Positions 12,707 through 25,380 of a DNA stretch of 64,000 bases are shown one piece after another. The notes below the pieces were generated by a model. That model did not search any database, was not told the origin of the DNA, and saw only the letters and a list, made by a program, of their open reading frames with translations. Origin of the DNA: Theocolax elegans (taxonomy: Eukaryota > Arthropoda > Insecta > Hymenoptera > Cerocephalidae); contig CM047427.1 in NCBI GenBank assembly GCA_026168455.1, positions 14,103,505-14,167,504 on the forward strand, written 5' to 3'. Positions within the stretch are counted from its first letter, which is position 1, and each line of letters opens with the position of its first letter. Position numbers and translations under genes: made by a program.

Positions 12707-12992
12707 CCATGTTACCATAAAGTGTACGTACAGTACACGTTACCATAAAGTGTACGTACAGTACACGTTACCATAAAGTATACGTACAGTACACGTTACC
12801 ATAAAGTATACGTACAGTACACGGTACCATATAAAGTGTACGTACAATACACAATTCATAAAGTGTACGTACAGTACACAATTCATAAAGTGTACGTACA
12901 GTACACAATTCATAAAGTGTACGTACAGTACACAATTCATAAAGTGTACGTACAGTACACGTTACCATAAAGTACAAATACAGTAATACAGT
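12707..12992. repeat. Minisatellite, about 28-bp unit
   Basis: About nine copies of a unit like 'ccataaagtgtacgtacagt' plus a variable 'acacgtta' or 'acacaattc' spacer. Each unit is nearly self-complementary around 'gtgtacgtacagtacac'. Minus-strand frames give repetitive Cys/Val/Leu peptides that are not genes. A reverse-complement relative lies at 39590-39860. Confidence 0.85.
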
Positions 12993-13424
12993 ACAACTAA
13001 AGTGTACGCAAAGTGCAGAGTTATTACATACATGCTATTACTTTAATTTCTAGAATTAATATTACACATGTATAATATAAAAATAATTTTTTAAATATAA
13101 TTTGCCATTTCTCCAGTCCATTCCAATCGGATAAACTAATTAGATACGTTTATAAGTTTTGCAGTATACTGTTCATTTACTTTTACAGTAATTTTTATTT
13201 TTTTACAATCAATTTTGTAATTACTTTTACTAGCGTTGTGTTCTATATCTTATATTACGTTTAACGCTTGTTAGCGCCATCTGTGGGCATGCAACTAAAT
13301 ATGTATTAGTATATAATACAGAGGGCGCCACATATGATTTCTGTTAAGTTAGTTTTATATAGGGTATCGATAAAACAGAAAGCGCGGACCTGCACAACAA
13401 TTTTTTGTCGGGTACGACATCCCC
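12993..13424. repeat. TTAA-type element segment with 'gacatcccc' right end
   Basis: Ends 'tacgacatcccc' next to TTAA at 13425-13428. The reverse complement of this block together with the 28-bp minisatellite is found at 39038-39900, so the two travel as one repeat unit. Confidence 0.6.
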
Positions 13425-13428
13425 TTAA

Positions 13429-14247
13429 GTAATTCGAATTAAACAAATAATGCACCTAACATTCAGTGTTGGTACAGTACAATGTATTTGAAAGTACGAT
13501 GTGCGTGCGGTAAACGGCCCGATCGTGCACGGACCTCCTATAGAATCCGTCGCCTATTCCACCACGAATGAAATAAGACATAGCTGGAAACGCTTAGCAT
13601 CGCCACCTACTGGTGGATTTTCAAACTACGTAGCTAAACTTTTTCTTACTCTTCGGTCTGCTAAATTGCACATTTTTAGAAGGAATGAATATCTTTTTTA
13701 TTTTTCAATTAATTTTTCAATCGATTATGTATTCCTCTAGTTTTTACTGAAAAATGATTCTAAGATAATGTAAAATGTGGTCTCTACTTTGTTTCTTGAT
13801 GCTTGTAATTGCAATCTATATTTATTTCCATCACAAATATCTAGTACCAGCTTCACAACGTCTTTGTATCAGTCGTATTTTTCAAATTATTTCTTCGTCG
13901 TGCACTTTTGACTGTTTTTTTTAGTGTTCCAACATTTATCAATATCGTGAAATTGTGCGTTTGCACTGTATTTGTTAGAAATCTTTCCAGTTTTTACAAA
14001 ATTCAATTAAATCGTTGTTGCCTGTTAACTAAAAGAGGTTATGTTTGAGATCGTATTTTTCAAATTATAAGCACATTTTAGCACAATTCAAACATTTGTA
14101 CTTATAATTTATTTAATATATGTATTACAAATATGCCTCCACTGCGTTTATAGGTTATCATTGTATTAGATAATAGTAATAGGATAAATAGTGCGTGTAA
14201 TATACAGGTGTCGGCATAGTAGGATTTAATTCAGGTATGGCATCCCC
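13429..14247. mobile_element. TTAA-type MITE carrying a hairpin module (copy 1)
   Basis: Lies between TTAA at 13425 and TTAA at 14248, with right end 'atggcatcccc'. It holds one copy of the module around 'tgtatttgaaagta' with imperfect hairpin arms (GTGCGTGC ... GTGCACGGACC). A second copy is at 15495-16296, a partial one at 17890-18156, and a related one at 47763-48493, where the same module is multiplied into a satellite. Confidence 0.6.
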
Positions 14248-14263
14248 TTAAAATCTATTTAAC

Positions 14264-14956
14264 TGTCGATTACGAGCAACCGATCCGGATATGATCGGCT
14301 GCTTAACCTGATGGCATACGTCACACCGTGTGACGTATGTATCTCTGACGTAGAGAGCTTTGACGTAGAAGCTTCCTACGTCACGCGCGCCTTCTCTCGT
14401 GAAGTGGCTCCCGCGAACCACCGACCTGTCTAACCGTGCGGGTATTGTCACGAGAGGGGGGAAAGGAGGAACGCTTCCTCACCTGGACCGTACCAGGTAA
14501 ATCGGGACGCGAAATATTAAGTAAACACGCGGGTCTAATCGTGGTGCACCATTTACCGCTTCTCTAAATATCGCGTCTCGGCGGGAAACGACTGGGTAAA
14601 GGAGAGATAGCTCGTCCTCGTGCTTATCTCTCTCTCTCACTCCAACGGTCGGGAAAGCGGCCGACTCTTGGCTTCCTTCCTTCTGCCTTTCTCGGGGCCG
14701 TGCTGCTCCGCACGCCGACGTGGAGGTTGGTGGGGAGAAAAACCTCACACCCACACACGAAATGCACCAGTCTTTAATCACTTTTTACCGTCTCAAAGTA
14801 TATTCGGCAGTTGTCAACACCTTGTTGTTGCCGATCGCGCGCGAACTCTATCTTTTCTCCCAGCTGGGCATGCACGATTCTCGCGCGTTCGTGCGCGCGC
14901 CGCGCTGTATCCTCTTTCGCGTTGCTTACCTGATCGGTAACTCGCTTACCGTTACA
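14264..14956 (-). mobile_element. GC-rich LTR-like block, copy 1
   Basis: Reads TGTAACGGTAAGCG to AATCGACA on the minus strand, so it has TG...CA ends of the LTR kind, and is GC-rich against AT-rich flanks. No clear target duplication is visible, so a solo LTR is only a guess. ORFs on both strands (up to 106 codons) lack recognisable domains. Direct 'gacgta' repeats occur near 14310-14385. Confidence 0.45.
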
Positions 14957-16312
14957 ACATATTCCAATTTCTTTATACATTGACCCTAATCAAATATGAC
15001 GAATATATCGAAATTAAAATATACCGAATGTATTGATACTAACAAATCCAATATTTGTTTTTATTTAATCGTAACTCTATGACATAAGCAAAATTTCAAC
15101 TTGAATGACATAAATAAAACATAAATAAAACAACAATTTTATTAATAATATAAAAAATAATTTTTTAAATATAATTTGCCATTTCTCCAGTCCATTCCAA
15201 TCGGATAAACTATTAGATACGTTTATAAGTTTTGCATATACTGTTCATTTACTTTACAGTAATTTTATTTTTTTACAATCAATTTTGTAATTACTTTTAC
15301 TAGCGTTGTGTTCTATATCTTATATTACGTTACGCTTGTTAGCGCCATCTGTGGGCATGCAACTAAATATGTATTAGTATATAATACAGAGGGCGCCACA
15401 TATGATTTCTGTTAAGTTAGTTTATATAGGGTATCGATAAAACAGAAAGCGCGGACCTGCACACAATTTTTTGTCGGGTACGACATCCCCTTAAGTAATT
15501 CGAATTAAACAAATAATGCACCTAACATTCAGTGTTGGTACAGTACAATGTATTTGAAAGTACGATGTGCGTGCGGTAAACGGCCCGATCGTGCACGGAC
15601 CTCCTATAGAATCCGTCGCCTATCCACCACGAATGAAATAAGACATAGCTGGAAACGCTTAGCATCGCCACCTACTGGTGGATTTTCAACTACGTAGCTA
15701 AACTTTTTCTTACTCTTCGGTCTGCTAAATTGCACATTTTTAGAAGGAATGAATATCTTTTTATTTTTCAATTAATTTTTCAATCGATTTGATTCCTCTA
15801 GTTTTTACTGAAAAATGATTCTAAGATAATGTAAAATGTTGTCTCTACTTTGTTTCTTGATGCTGTATTGCAATCTATATTTATTTCCATCACAAATATC
15901 TAGTACCAGCTTCACAACGTCTTTGTATCAGTCGTATTTTTCAAATTATTTCTTCGTCGTGCACTTTGACTGTTTTTTTAGTGTTCCAACATTTATCAAT
16001 ATCGTGAAATTGTGCGTTTGCACTGTATTTGTTAGAAATCTTTCCAGTTTTTACAAAATTCAATTAAATCGTTGTTGCCTGTTAACTAAAAGAGGTTATG
16101 TTTGAGATCGTATTTTTCAAATTAAGCACATTTTAGCACAATTCAAACATTTGTACTTATAATTTATTTAATATATGTATTACAAATATGCCTCCACTGC
16201 GTTTATAGTTATCATTGTATTATAATAGTATAGGATAATAGTGCGTGTAATATACAGGTGTCGGCATAGTAGGATTTATTCAGGTATGGCATCCCCTTAA
16301 AATCTATTTAAC

Positions 16313-16999
16313 TGTCGATTACGAGCAACCGATCCGGATATGATCGGCTGCTTAACCTGATGGCATACGTCACACCGTGTGACGTATGTATCTCTGACGT
16401 AGAGAGCTTTGACGTAGAAGCTTCCTACGTCACGCGCGCCTTCTCTCGTGAAGTGGCTCCCGCGAACCACCGACCTGTCTAACCGTGCGGGTATTGTCAC
16501 GAGAGGGGGAAAGGAGGAACGCTTCCTCACCTGGACCGTACCAGGTAAATCGGGACGCGAATATTAAGTAAACACGCGGGTCTAATCGTGGTGCACCATT
16601 TACCGCTTCTCTAAATATCGCGTCTCGGCGGGAAACGACTGGGTAAGGAGAGATAGCTCGTCCTCGTGCTTATCTCTCTCTCTCACTCCAACGGTCGGGA
16701 AAGCGGCCGACTCTTGGCTTCCTTCTTCTGCCTTTCTCGGGCCGTGCTGCTCCGCACGCCGACGTGGAGGTTGGTGGGGAAAAAACCTCACACCCACACA
16801 CGAAATGCACCAGTCTTTAATCACTTTTTACCGTCTCAAAGTATATTCGGCAGTTGTCAACACCTTGTTGTTGCCGATCGCGCGCGAACTCTATCTTTTC
16901 TCCCAGCTGGGCATGCACGATTCTCGCGCGTTCGTGCGCGCGCCGCGCTGTATCCTCTTTCGCGTTGCTTACCTGATCGGTAACTCGCTTACCGTTACA
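16313..16999 (-). mobile_element. GC-rich LTR-like block, copy 2
   Basis: Near-identical to 14264-14956, copied with the segmental duplication; differs mainly by single-base gaps. Confidence 0.5.
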
Positions 17000-17233
17000 A
17001 CATATTCCAATTTCTTTATACATTGACCCTAATCAAATATGACGAATATATCGAAATTAAAATATCCGAATGTATTGATACTAACAAATCCAATATTTGT
17101 TTTTATTTAATCGTAACTCTATGACATAAGCAAAATTTCAACTTGAATGACATAAATAAAACATAAATAAAACAACAATTTTATTAATAATATATAAAAT
17201 TATTTACTTTTATATATTTTTATTTATTTACTT

Positions 17234-17440
17234 CTAATAAATATAAATAAAACTATACCTGTCAAAATAATTAGTAACTTCATCAATATTTGTATACTTT
17301 ATCGTTTTAATTTTTTTGCAATCACTATCACATTTCATGTCACTAGATTTTCTTTTTAAATTAGACGTTTCACCAAAAGTTTTCATTGTATTAATAATTA
17401 AATTAGAATAATAATAATTTATAATAAACAAAATTGTCAC
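17234..17440 (-). other. Possible small coding exon in unit X
   Basis: A 68-codon frame with a lysine-rich stretch (NLKRKSSDMKCDSDCKKIK) that looks like coding sequence with a nuclear-localisation-type patch. No family recognised. A second copy at 19075-19280 has small deletions. It may be the first exon of a transposase; confidence is low. Confidence 0.25.
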
Positions 17441-17675
17441 GTTTCAGCTTAACAATACAATCAATACTGAAGTCAAGCTTTACTTTAACCATCTATACAC
17501 AGTGTATAACGTACATTAATGTGATTATAAGTATCTTATAAAAGTAAAACAATAACTACGAACATATATTTCTAGAACAATAAACCACCTGCGTATAATT
17601 GAACAGTCATCAATAAGCATTCAAACTAAAATGAAGACTAACAGTTGTTAAGTTCATATATATATATATATACTA

Positions 17676-17708
17676 GGGGGGCTTCGCCCCCCTGCGCGCT
17701 TCGCGCGC
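17676..17708. repeat. Two stacked perfect DNA hairpins with CTTCG tips
   Basis: GGGGGGCTTCGCCCCCC is followed one base later by GCGCGCTTCGCGCGC. Both have GCGAAGC at the tip on the other strand. They sit beside an (AT)n run. A second copy is at 19522-19553. Confidence 0.85.
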
Positions 17709-18172
17709 CAACCCCCTATTTTTAATTTCGACAAAGGTTTTTCGTAATAAATTTATTTAAATAATGTTCTAAATTATATTACTTTTTACTACCATGGACA
17801 CCTTAGAAATTAAACCGATTCACACAACACCTTGGAGGTACTGTTATAATGCATTGGCTTTATACCAAAAATTTAATTTTTTTTTAAAATACGATTTCCA
17901 GTTTTTACAAAATTCAATTAAATCGTTGTTGCCTGTTAACTAAAAGAGGTTATGTTTGAGATCGTATTTTTCAAATTATAAGCACATTTTAGCACAATTC
18001 AAACATTTGTACTTATAATTTATTTAATATATGTATTACAAATATGCCTCCACTGCGTTTATAGGTTATCATTGTATTAGATAATAGTATAGGATAAATA
18101 GTGCGTGTAATATACAGGTGTCGGCATAGTAGGATTTATTCAGGTATGGCATCCCCTTAAAATCTATTTAAC

Positions 18173-18862
18173 TGTCGATTACGAGCAACCGATCCGGATA
18201 TGATCGGCTGCTTAACCTGATGGCATACGTCACACAGGTGTGTGACGTATGTATCTCTGACGTAGAGAGCTTTGACGTAGAAGCTTCCTACGTCACGCGC
18301 GCCTTCTCTCGTGAAGTGGCTCCCGCGAACCACCGACCTGTCTAACCGTGCGGGTATTGTCACGAGAGGGGGAAAGGAGGAACGCTTCCTCACCTGGACC
18401 GTACCAGGTAAATCGGGACGCGAAATATTAAGTAACACGCGGGTCTAATCGTGGTGCACCATTTACCGCTTCTCTAAATATCGCGTCTCGGGCGAAACGA
18501 CTGGGTAAGGAGAGATAGCTCGTCCTCGTGCTTATCTCTCTCTCTCACTCCAACGGTCGGGAAAGCGGCCGACTCTTGGCTTCCTTCTTCTGCCTTTCTC
18601 GGGCCGTGCTGCTCCGCACGCCGACGTGGAGGTTGGTGGGGAGAAAAACCTCACACCCACACACGAAATGCACCAGTCTTTAATCACTTTTTACCGTCTC
18701 AAAGTATATTCGGCAGTTGTCAACACCTTGTTGTTGCCGATCGCGCGCGAACTCTATCTTTTCTCCCAGCTGGGCATGCACGATTCTCGCGCGTTCGTGC
18801 GCGCGCCGCGCTGTATCCTCTTTCGCGTTGCTTACCTGATCGGTAACTCGCTTACCGTTACA
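18173..18862 (-). mobile_element. GC-rich LTR-like block, copy 3
   Basis: Near-identical to the copies at 14264 and 16313. It carries a small 'caggtgtg' insertion that extends the palindrome at 'gtcacacaggtgtgtgac'. Confidence 0.5.
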
Positions 18863-19521
18863 ACATATTCCAATTTCTTTATACATTGACCCTAATCAAA
18901 TATGACGAATATATCGAAATTAAAATATCCGAATGTATTGATACTAACAAATCCATATTTGTTTTTATTTAATCGTAACTCTATGACATAAGCAAAATTT
19001 CAACTTGAATGACATAAATAAACATAAATAAACAATTTTATTAATAATATATAAAATTATTTACTTTTATATATTTTATTATTTCTTCTAATAAATATAA
19101 ATAAAACTATACCTGTCAAAATAATTAGTAACTTCATCAATTTGTATACTTTATCGTTTTAATTTTTTTGCAATCACTATCACATTTCATGTCACTAGAT
19201 TTTCTTTTTAAATTAGACGTTTCACCAAAAGTTTCATTGTATTAATAATTAAATTAGAATAATAATTTATATAAACAAATTGTCACGTTTCAGCTTAACA
19301 ATACAATCAATACTGAAGTCAAGCTTTACTTTAACCATCTATACACAGTGTATAACGTACATTAATGTGATTATAAGTATCTTATAAAAGTAAACAATAA
19401 CTACGAACATATATTTCTAGAACAATAAACCACCTGCGTATAATTGAACAGTCATCAATAAGCATTCAAACTAAAATGAAGGACTAACAGTTGTTAAGTT
19501 CATATATATATATATATACTA

Positions 19522-19553
19522 GGGGGGCTTCGCCCCCTGCGCGCTTCGCGCGC
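19522..19553. repeat. Stacked CTTCG hairpins, second copy
   Basis: Same arrangement as 17676-17708, one base shorter in the first stem; copied with unit X. Confidence 0.85.
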
Positions 19554-19745
19554 CAACCCCCTATTTTTAATTTCGACAAAGGTTTTCGTAATAAATTTAT
19601 TTTAAATAATGTTCTAAATTATATTACTTTTTTACTACCATGGACACCTTAGAAATTAAACCGATTCACACAACACCTTGGAGGTACTGTTATAATGCAT
19701 TGGCTTTTATACCAAAAATTTAATTTTTTTTTAAATACGATTATA

Positions 19746-20773
19746 ATTTATAAATAAAAGTTTTTACCATAATTTAGTATAATGAAATCAGAATAATAGT
19801 AATAAAAAAAATAAAGACATTAAATGTTAACTGTAAATTTTAAACTATATGAATTCCTATAAAGCTTAAATTTATATTTTAATAATTATAAATGTTAATG
19901 AAAAATTAACTTACCAAAAATAGTAAAGTGCATATACTTACTAAATTGTAGTATTTAGTAACTACTTATGAAAATTTTGGAATATTTTAAACAGATCTAA
20001 ATAGAACTTCACCTCCTAAAATTAATTTATTTAATGACGAAGGATCATTTTTGTATTAATTTTATAGAACTATTTATATAATTTTAGTGGCATATAAATA
20101 AAAACCTGTTTCTTCCATTTCTCCCGTAATTCGTAATTTGCACCCTCTTTCAAAATTTGCGTTTTAATCCATAATTATATCCAATTTATTTTTTCCTTTA
20201 GTTACAGAGCCCATATATTTATCTTGATTATTATAATCAAATTTATTCCTTAGAAAACCTTCTGTTTCTAATAAATACATACTTGTTTATTTAAAATATT
20301 GTGTTATATAAATATATTATCTACACACTTATATATCAATACAATTTTGAAATATTAATTTAAAAAATATTTAAATTAAATGCTTCTAAATTAATAATTT
20401 TCAAAAAACTTTTCAAATGTAATTCGTATTTTATATTGCCACTGTTAAAATTTGAATTTTCTTTTGCCATTACTGTTTATAACAGAATTATCTTAAAAAT
20501 GCAATAATTAATGTATTTAATTTTTAACTTATTGTATATTTCACATATAGATATTTGGAAAAGTGTATGTTATACTTGATTAATATTTATTTTATCTTCG
20601 AAAAATTGTGCATTTTTTTTTAAAAACATTACATTAAATTTTAGGTCCGTTTTTATTTTATGAATTTTATCAAGAATAAGTAAACTAATAGACATTCTTT
20701 CAAGTTATATTCACAACTTTTTTTTGCGCACGGAAAAAATACATATATTATCTATTCTTGAAAAAACAAATTT

Positions 20774-20775
<2 letters not shown>
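19746..20775. other. AT-rich DNA without recognisable features
   Basis: I see no open frame of interest, repeat unit or domain in this stretch. Confidence 0.5.

Positions 20776-20828
<53 letters not shown>
20776..20828. repeat. (AT)n microsatellite
   Basis: About 26 AT dinucleotides. Confidence 0.95.
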
Positions 20829-20830
<2 letters not shown>

Positions 20831-21130
20831 GCTATTTCGCGTCAAGTGGTACGATGAAAATTTTAAATAGCTCCAAAATTTGAGAACAGGCTGGAAATAT
20901 CTTCCAGAAGATAGAAAAAATTTTTTAGGTTTTAAAAATAATTTCCTTAAGAGTTATTCGACCATGGAAAAGTGGAAATTTTTCAAATTTTTAGAAAAAT
21001 TATTATATTTAAAGCCATTTATCTCAAAATCTATTGATTTTTTTGAAAAAAATTATAAACAACTTTTGTTCAAAATAATCTTTAGAACTTATCTATCTGG
21101 GTTACAATTCTTAATTTTAAAATCTCGATG
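20829..21130 (+). repeat. Dispersed repeat starting 'cgtcaagtggt' (copy 1)
   Basis: 'cgtcaagtggtacgatgaaa' after an (AT)n run matches 'cgtcaagtggtccgatcaaa' after another (AT)n run at 21772. Both are followed by similar purine-rich text with 'tttcaga'. The 83-codon frame here (Phe/Lys-rich) is probably not a gene. Confidence 0.5.
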
Positions 21131-21339
21131 AGATAGAACGACCATAAATATTGAATATCAATAAAAGGCGACCACGCCACGATCGATTTTGATCTAACAC
21201 CGCTCAAAAGATCACATTTTTCGAGAGATTTCGAATGGCGGTGGTTAGCTAATTGGCCAAGACCGCTGTTGTAAGTTATGCCTAATAAACATCATAAAAT
21301 TACTAATTTTCATGTATTTTAGGGCATAACACATAAACA

Positions 21340-21762
<423 letters not shown>

Positions 21763-21764
<2 letters not shown>

Positions 21765-21965
21765 AGCACTCCACGTCAAGTGGTCCGATCAAAATTTTAA
21801 ATTGCACCAAAGTTTAGGTAAGAACTGGAAATGAATTTCAGAAAATGGAAAAAAATGTTTACGTCCTGGAATATATTTGTTCAAAAGTTATACTATCCTC
21901 AAATAGTAGAGTTTTTACTTATTTTTTTCAGAAATATTTGACTATTGGAGATTAATGTTTTAAAA
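21763..21965 (+). repeat. Dispersed repeat starting 'cgtcaagtggt' (copy 2)
   Basis: Matches 20829-20960 in its first part. It ends where the duplicated KRR1 exon begins. Confidence 0.45.
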
Positions 21966-21970
21966 GAAAA

Positions 21971-22850
<880 letters not shown>

Positions 22851-23424
22851 AGCTTATTCGCTTTTATAATCATAGTAAATAATACTAAGTTCTACACAAA
22901 AATAATAATAATAAATGTTAAATCATTGCATGTATTGTTAAATTTTTGTTTTTATTTTACACTGATACAAGTTTTAATAGTTATATTTTTCAATATCATT
23001 AAGCTCAAACACTAATGTATTAAGCAAATAATATTAAATTATGGCTTTATATAAAAATATCGTGATTACTTCTGTTTTATTTATGCGCAAGAACAATTTT
23101 AAATGAAAAACTTGTAATCTAGTAACTAAATAATCACAGCTTGGGATTTCCAATATGGCAAGGCAGAAAGCTTTTCTTTAAGATTATTAACCAACACAGC
23201 AAGAAATTATTCTTTTTGTCCTGATTTTTTTGGTAGGTAGAAATTTTTCTGTTTCTGCGACACTAGGTCCTCTTAAATCTGTATTAACGCTTGAAAAAGA
23301 ACTACTTTGTGATAATAAATCATCAACTAAACTGGATGATTGTATTAGTGAACTGCGACTGTGACTCTTGCATAGATTTCCTTTCTTATTTTGTGATATA
23401 GCTACTTTTCCAACAGAAAAAAGA

Positions 23425-23512
23425 TTTTTCTGCCCTCCGGCCGGAAAGCGGCAACTTCCCGGCCGCTGCGCGAATTGAAGTCGCCGTTTTCCGGCAACGT
23501 CGAGCAGAAAAA
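23425..23512. repeat. Palindromic module F1 (tip GCGCAGC)
   Basis: Arms TTTTTCTGC ... GCAGAAAAA enclose the inner arms GCCGGAAA ... TTTTCCGGC; the tip on the minus strand reads CGC-GCA-GCG, a GNA triloop. A near-identical copy lies at 24852-24937, again joined to a copy of F2. Confidence 0.75.
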
Positions 23513-23648
23513 TAGTATACACACCTTGGCCAGTAAAAAAGAAAGCCTCAGATCACATGATCGTCCACCTCGGCTTCGCCTCGGCCGACAATTACACGTG
23601 ATCTGAGACATTTCTTATTTTACTGGCCATGATATGTAATATACTATT
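23511..23648. repeat. Palindromic module F2 (tip GCGAAGC)
   Basis: 138 bp from AATAGTATAC to ATATACTATT. The stem includes CTTGGCCAGTAAAA/TTTTACTGGCCATG and CCTCAGATCAC/GTGATCTGAG; the tip is 'cggcttcgcc'. Overlaps the last bases of F1. Confidence 0.85.
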
Positions 23649-23662
23649 CTTTTATGTCCAAG

Positions 23663-23796
23663 AATAGTATATTACGATACATGGCCAGAAAGTTGGATTT
23701 CCTGGCCTGCGTGATATGACGGCCGAGGCGAAGCCCAGGTCGTCATAAAACGCAGGCCAGGGCATCCAAAATTCTGGCCGAGTGTCGTATACTATT
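23663..23796. repeat. Palindromic module F3 (tip GCGAAGC)
   Basis: 134 bp from AATAGTATATTACGA to TCGTATACTATT. Stem pairs CTGGCCTGCGTGAT-like with CGCAGGCCAG; tip 'gaggcgaagccc'. Shares CTGCGTGATATGAC with F6 at 44299 but has a different stem from F2. A half copy of it is joined to the Crypton pseudogene at 33967. Confidence 0.85.
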
Positions 23797-23987
23797 TTTC
23801 TTCATCCCAGTCCGAAAGTATACAATAATATAATTAATATTAATTATTAAATAGTCATTTACGACGAACAGAAAATACCACCCGATCTTACAGTATTTGT
23901 CTACGTTTTCCGTAGCCAATTTCAGAGCAAGCTTCGGGTAACCTCGCATTACGCGACATGTGAGACGTTATATTGGATTCATACTGT

Positions 23988-24066
23988 ATTTTTGATGCCC
24001 GCCCGACATTTGCAAAACCGAGGCGAAGCCGAGGTTTTTGCTGGTCGGGGGCGGGCATCAAAAATA
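23988..24066. repeat. Palindromic module F4 (tip GCGAAGC)
   Basis: Arms ATTTTTGATGCCCGCC ... GGGCGGGCATCAAAAAT; tip 'gaggcgaagccgagg'. Arms resemble those of F5 at 44085, which flanks the intact recombinase gene. Confidence 0.85.
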
Positions 24067-24851
24067 TAACAAACATACACATAAGCATGTATAAATTTAT
24101 TGTAAAATCGTATTACTATAGCAGCGGTTTTAATGCAAAGTTGCGATAAACAGCGTGCATAGAAGAAGTCCACTTTACATTAATAAAATTTACATTTGTA
24201 GTTAAATATCAATTGCACTGTTAAAATTGGAACATAAAAAAATGAAACATATTTCTTTCACATGTATTTACATCACCGATATTAAATTAATACTAAATTG
24301 ATGGTGTGAAATTTGAAAATGACACGAAATAGATAGAATGAACACAGTCTACATAAGTATTCTATATATACTCTCGCTCTCTATTTCTATCTCTCGTTTT
24401 ATTAATCAAAACAATTATACAAGATATTTTATAAGGCAATATTAAAATACATTTTACATTTGAAAAACAAAAGTGCTTGTAGTAAATAAATGAATAAATT
24501 TGAAATAATTTAGCAATGTTTACTTGAGAGGTTAAGCAACGCACATGTTATATTGGGAACTTTGCGGCCGTTGCTACAGCCGTTGCTATGCATCGAGGCC
24601 GCGAAAATCTGTGAGCCAATCAGAGCGCGCGAGACTCCGGCCGGCCGCAAAAGTCGCTCTTCCCGTATCCATATGCGGCCGGGAAACACGTACTTTCGGC
24701 GGGGGGATTAAGAAAAAGTGTTTTCATGAGTTTGAAGTTCAAGTATTGGTCCATACACAGAACGAAGATGATTCATTAATTCCTAAACATAAATAACCCA
24801 AAATTATAATGAAATATTTAATACTGTTTGATATTAGTGATTTAAAATAAA

Positions 24852-24937
24852 TTTTCTGCCCTCCGGCCGGAAAGCGGCAACTTTCCGGCCGCTGCGCGAA
24901 TTGAAGTCGCCGTTTTCCGGCAACGTCGAGCAGAAAA
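24852..24937. repeat. Palindromic module F1, second copy
   Basis: Near-identical to 23425-23512, in the same orientation and with the same junction to F2. Confidence 0.8.
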
Positions 24938-25074
24938 ATAGTATACACACCTTGGCCAGTAAAAAAGAAAGCCTCAGATCACATGATCGTCCACCTCGGC
25001 TTCGCCTCGGCCGACAATTACATGTGATCTGAGACATTTCTTATTTTACTGGCCATGGTATGTAATATACTATT
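24937..25074. repeat. Palindromic module F2, second copy
   Basis: Near-identical to 23511-23648. Its right end abuts the coding-like sequence ending DEQSQVIK. Confidence 0.85.
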
Positions 25075-25380
25075 TCTTAATTACTTGAGATTGTTCATCA
25101 AGAAGTGTTCCTCTTTTAACAGATTGTATAAAGTTAGTGTGTGAAATTATAATGTTGTCGAGTGACAATGCTTGTCTCAGCTGCTTAGCAAAAATACATC
25201 CCAGGAACATTCAATCACCTGCAAATAAAAATTATTGCAGTTACAAATAACTGCTTCTTTTTTTTGCATTAAATTATTTACCAACCTCGAATAAAATGTA
25301 ATACTGCATTTGGTAAAATTTCAGGCATATTCCTAAACATTTTTGTAGAAGTGATTTGTTGTTTCAATTTGGCTTGATAT

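Larger units (their letters stand above)
13078..19745. repeat. Tandem segmental duplication
   Basis: The block 13078-15149 (about 2.07 kb) is repeated directly at 15150-17190. A further AT-rich unit (17191-17889) follows, then the right half of the first block again (17890-19040) and the second unit again (19041-19745). Order: R, R, X, partial R, X. Copies differ mostly by single-base gaps, often in homopolymers. The units contain TTAA-type MITE sequence and the GC-rich block listed separately. Confidence 0.9.
23187..25380 (-). pseudogene. Unidentified multi-exon gene remnant, broken by insertions
   Basis: Four coding-like pieces lie in order on the minus strand. 25288-25380 reads KMFRNMPEILPNAVLHFIR. 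25075-25219 follows a good acceptor (TTTGCAG) and reads FLGCIFAKQL...VKRGTLLDEQSQVIK. 24708-24782 follows TTTAG and reads ELMNHLRSVYGPILELQ. 23187-23403 reads SSLIQSSSLVDDLLSQSSSF in a Ser-rich tail. A LINE 3' end cuts the first piece at 25381, and palindromic modules end the second piece at 25074 and the fourth at 23425. I do not recognise the protein. The sense of one gene comes from shared strand, splice sites and order, not from homology. Confidence 0.4.

Noticed and set aside
12740..12977. Repeating Cys/Val/Leu frames on the minus strand
   Set aside because: Translation of the 28-bp minisatellite.
14248..14983. Several 67-106-codon frames in the GC-rich block, kept in three copies
   Set aside because: Conserved only because the DNA was recently duplicated; frames break by gaps between copies and overlap on both strands.
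23425..25074. Bacterial contamination with REP elements
   Set aside because: Modules lie between AT-rich DNA with spliced insect-like remnants and recur at 33.9 and 44 kb beside intron-containing genes.
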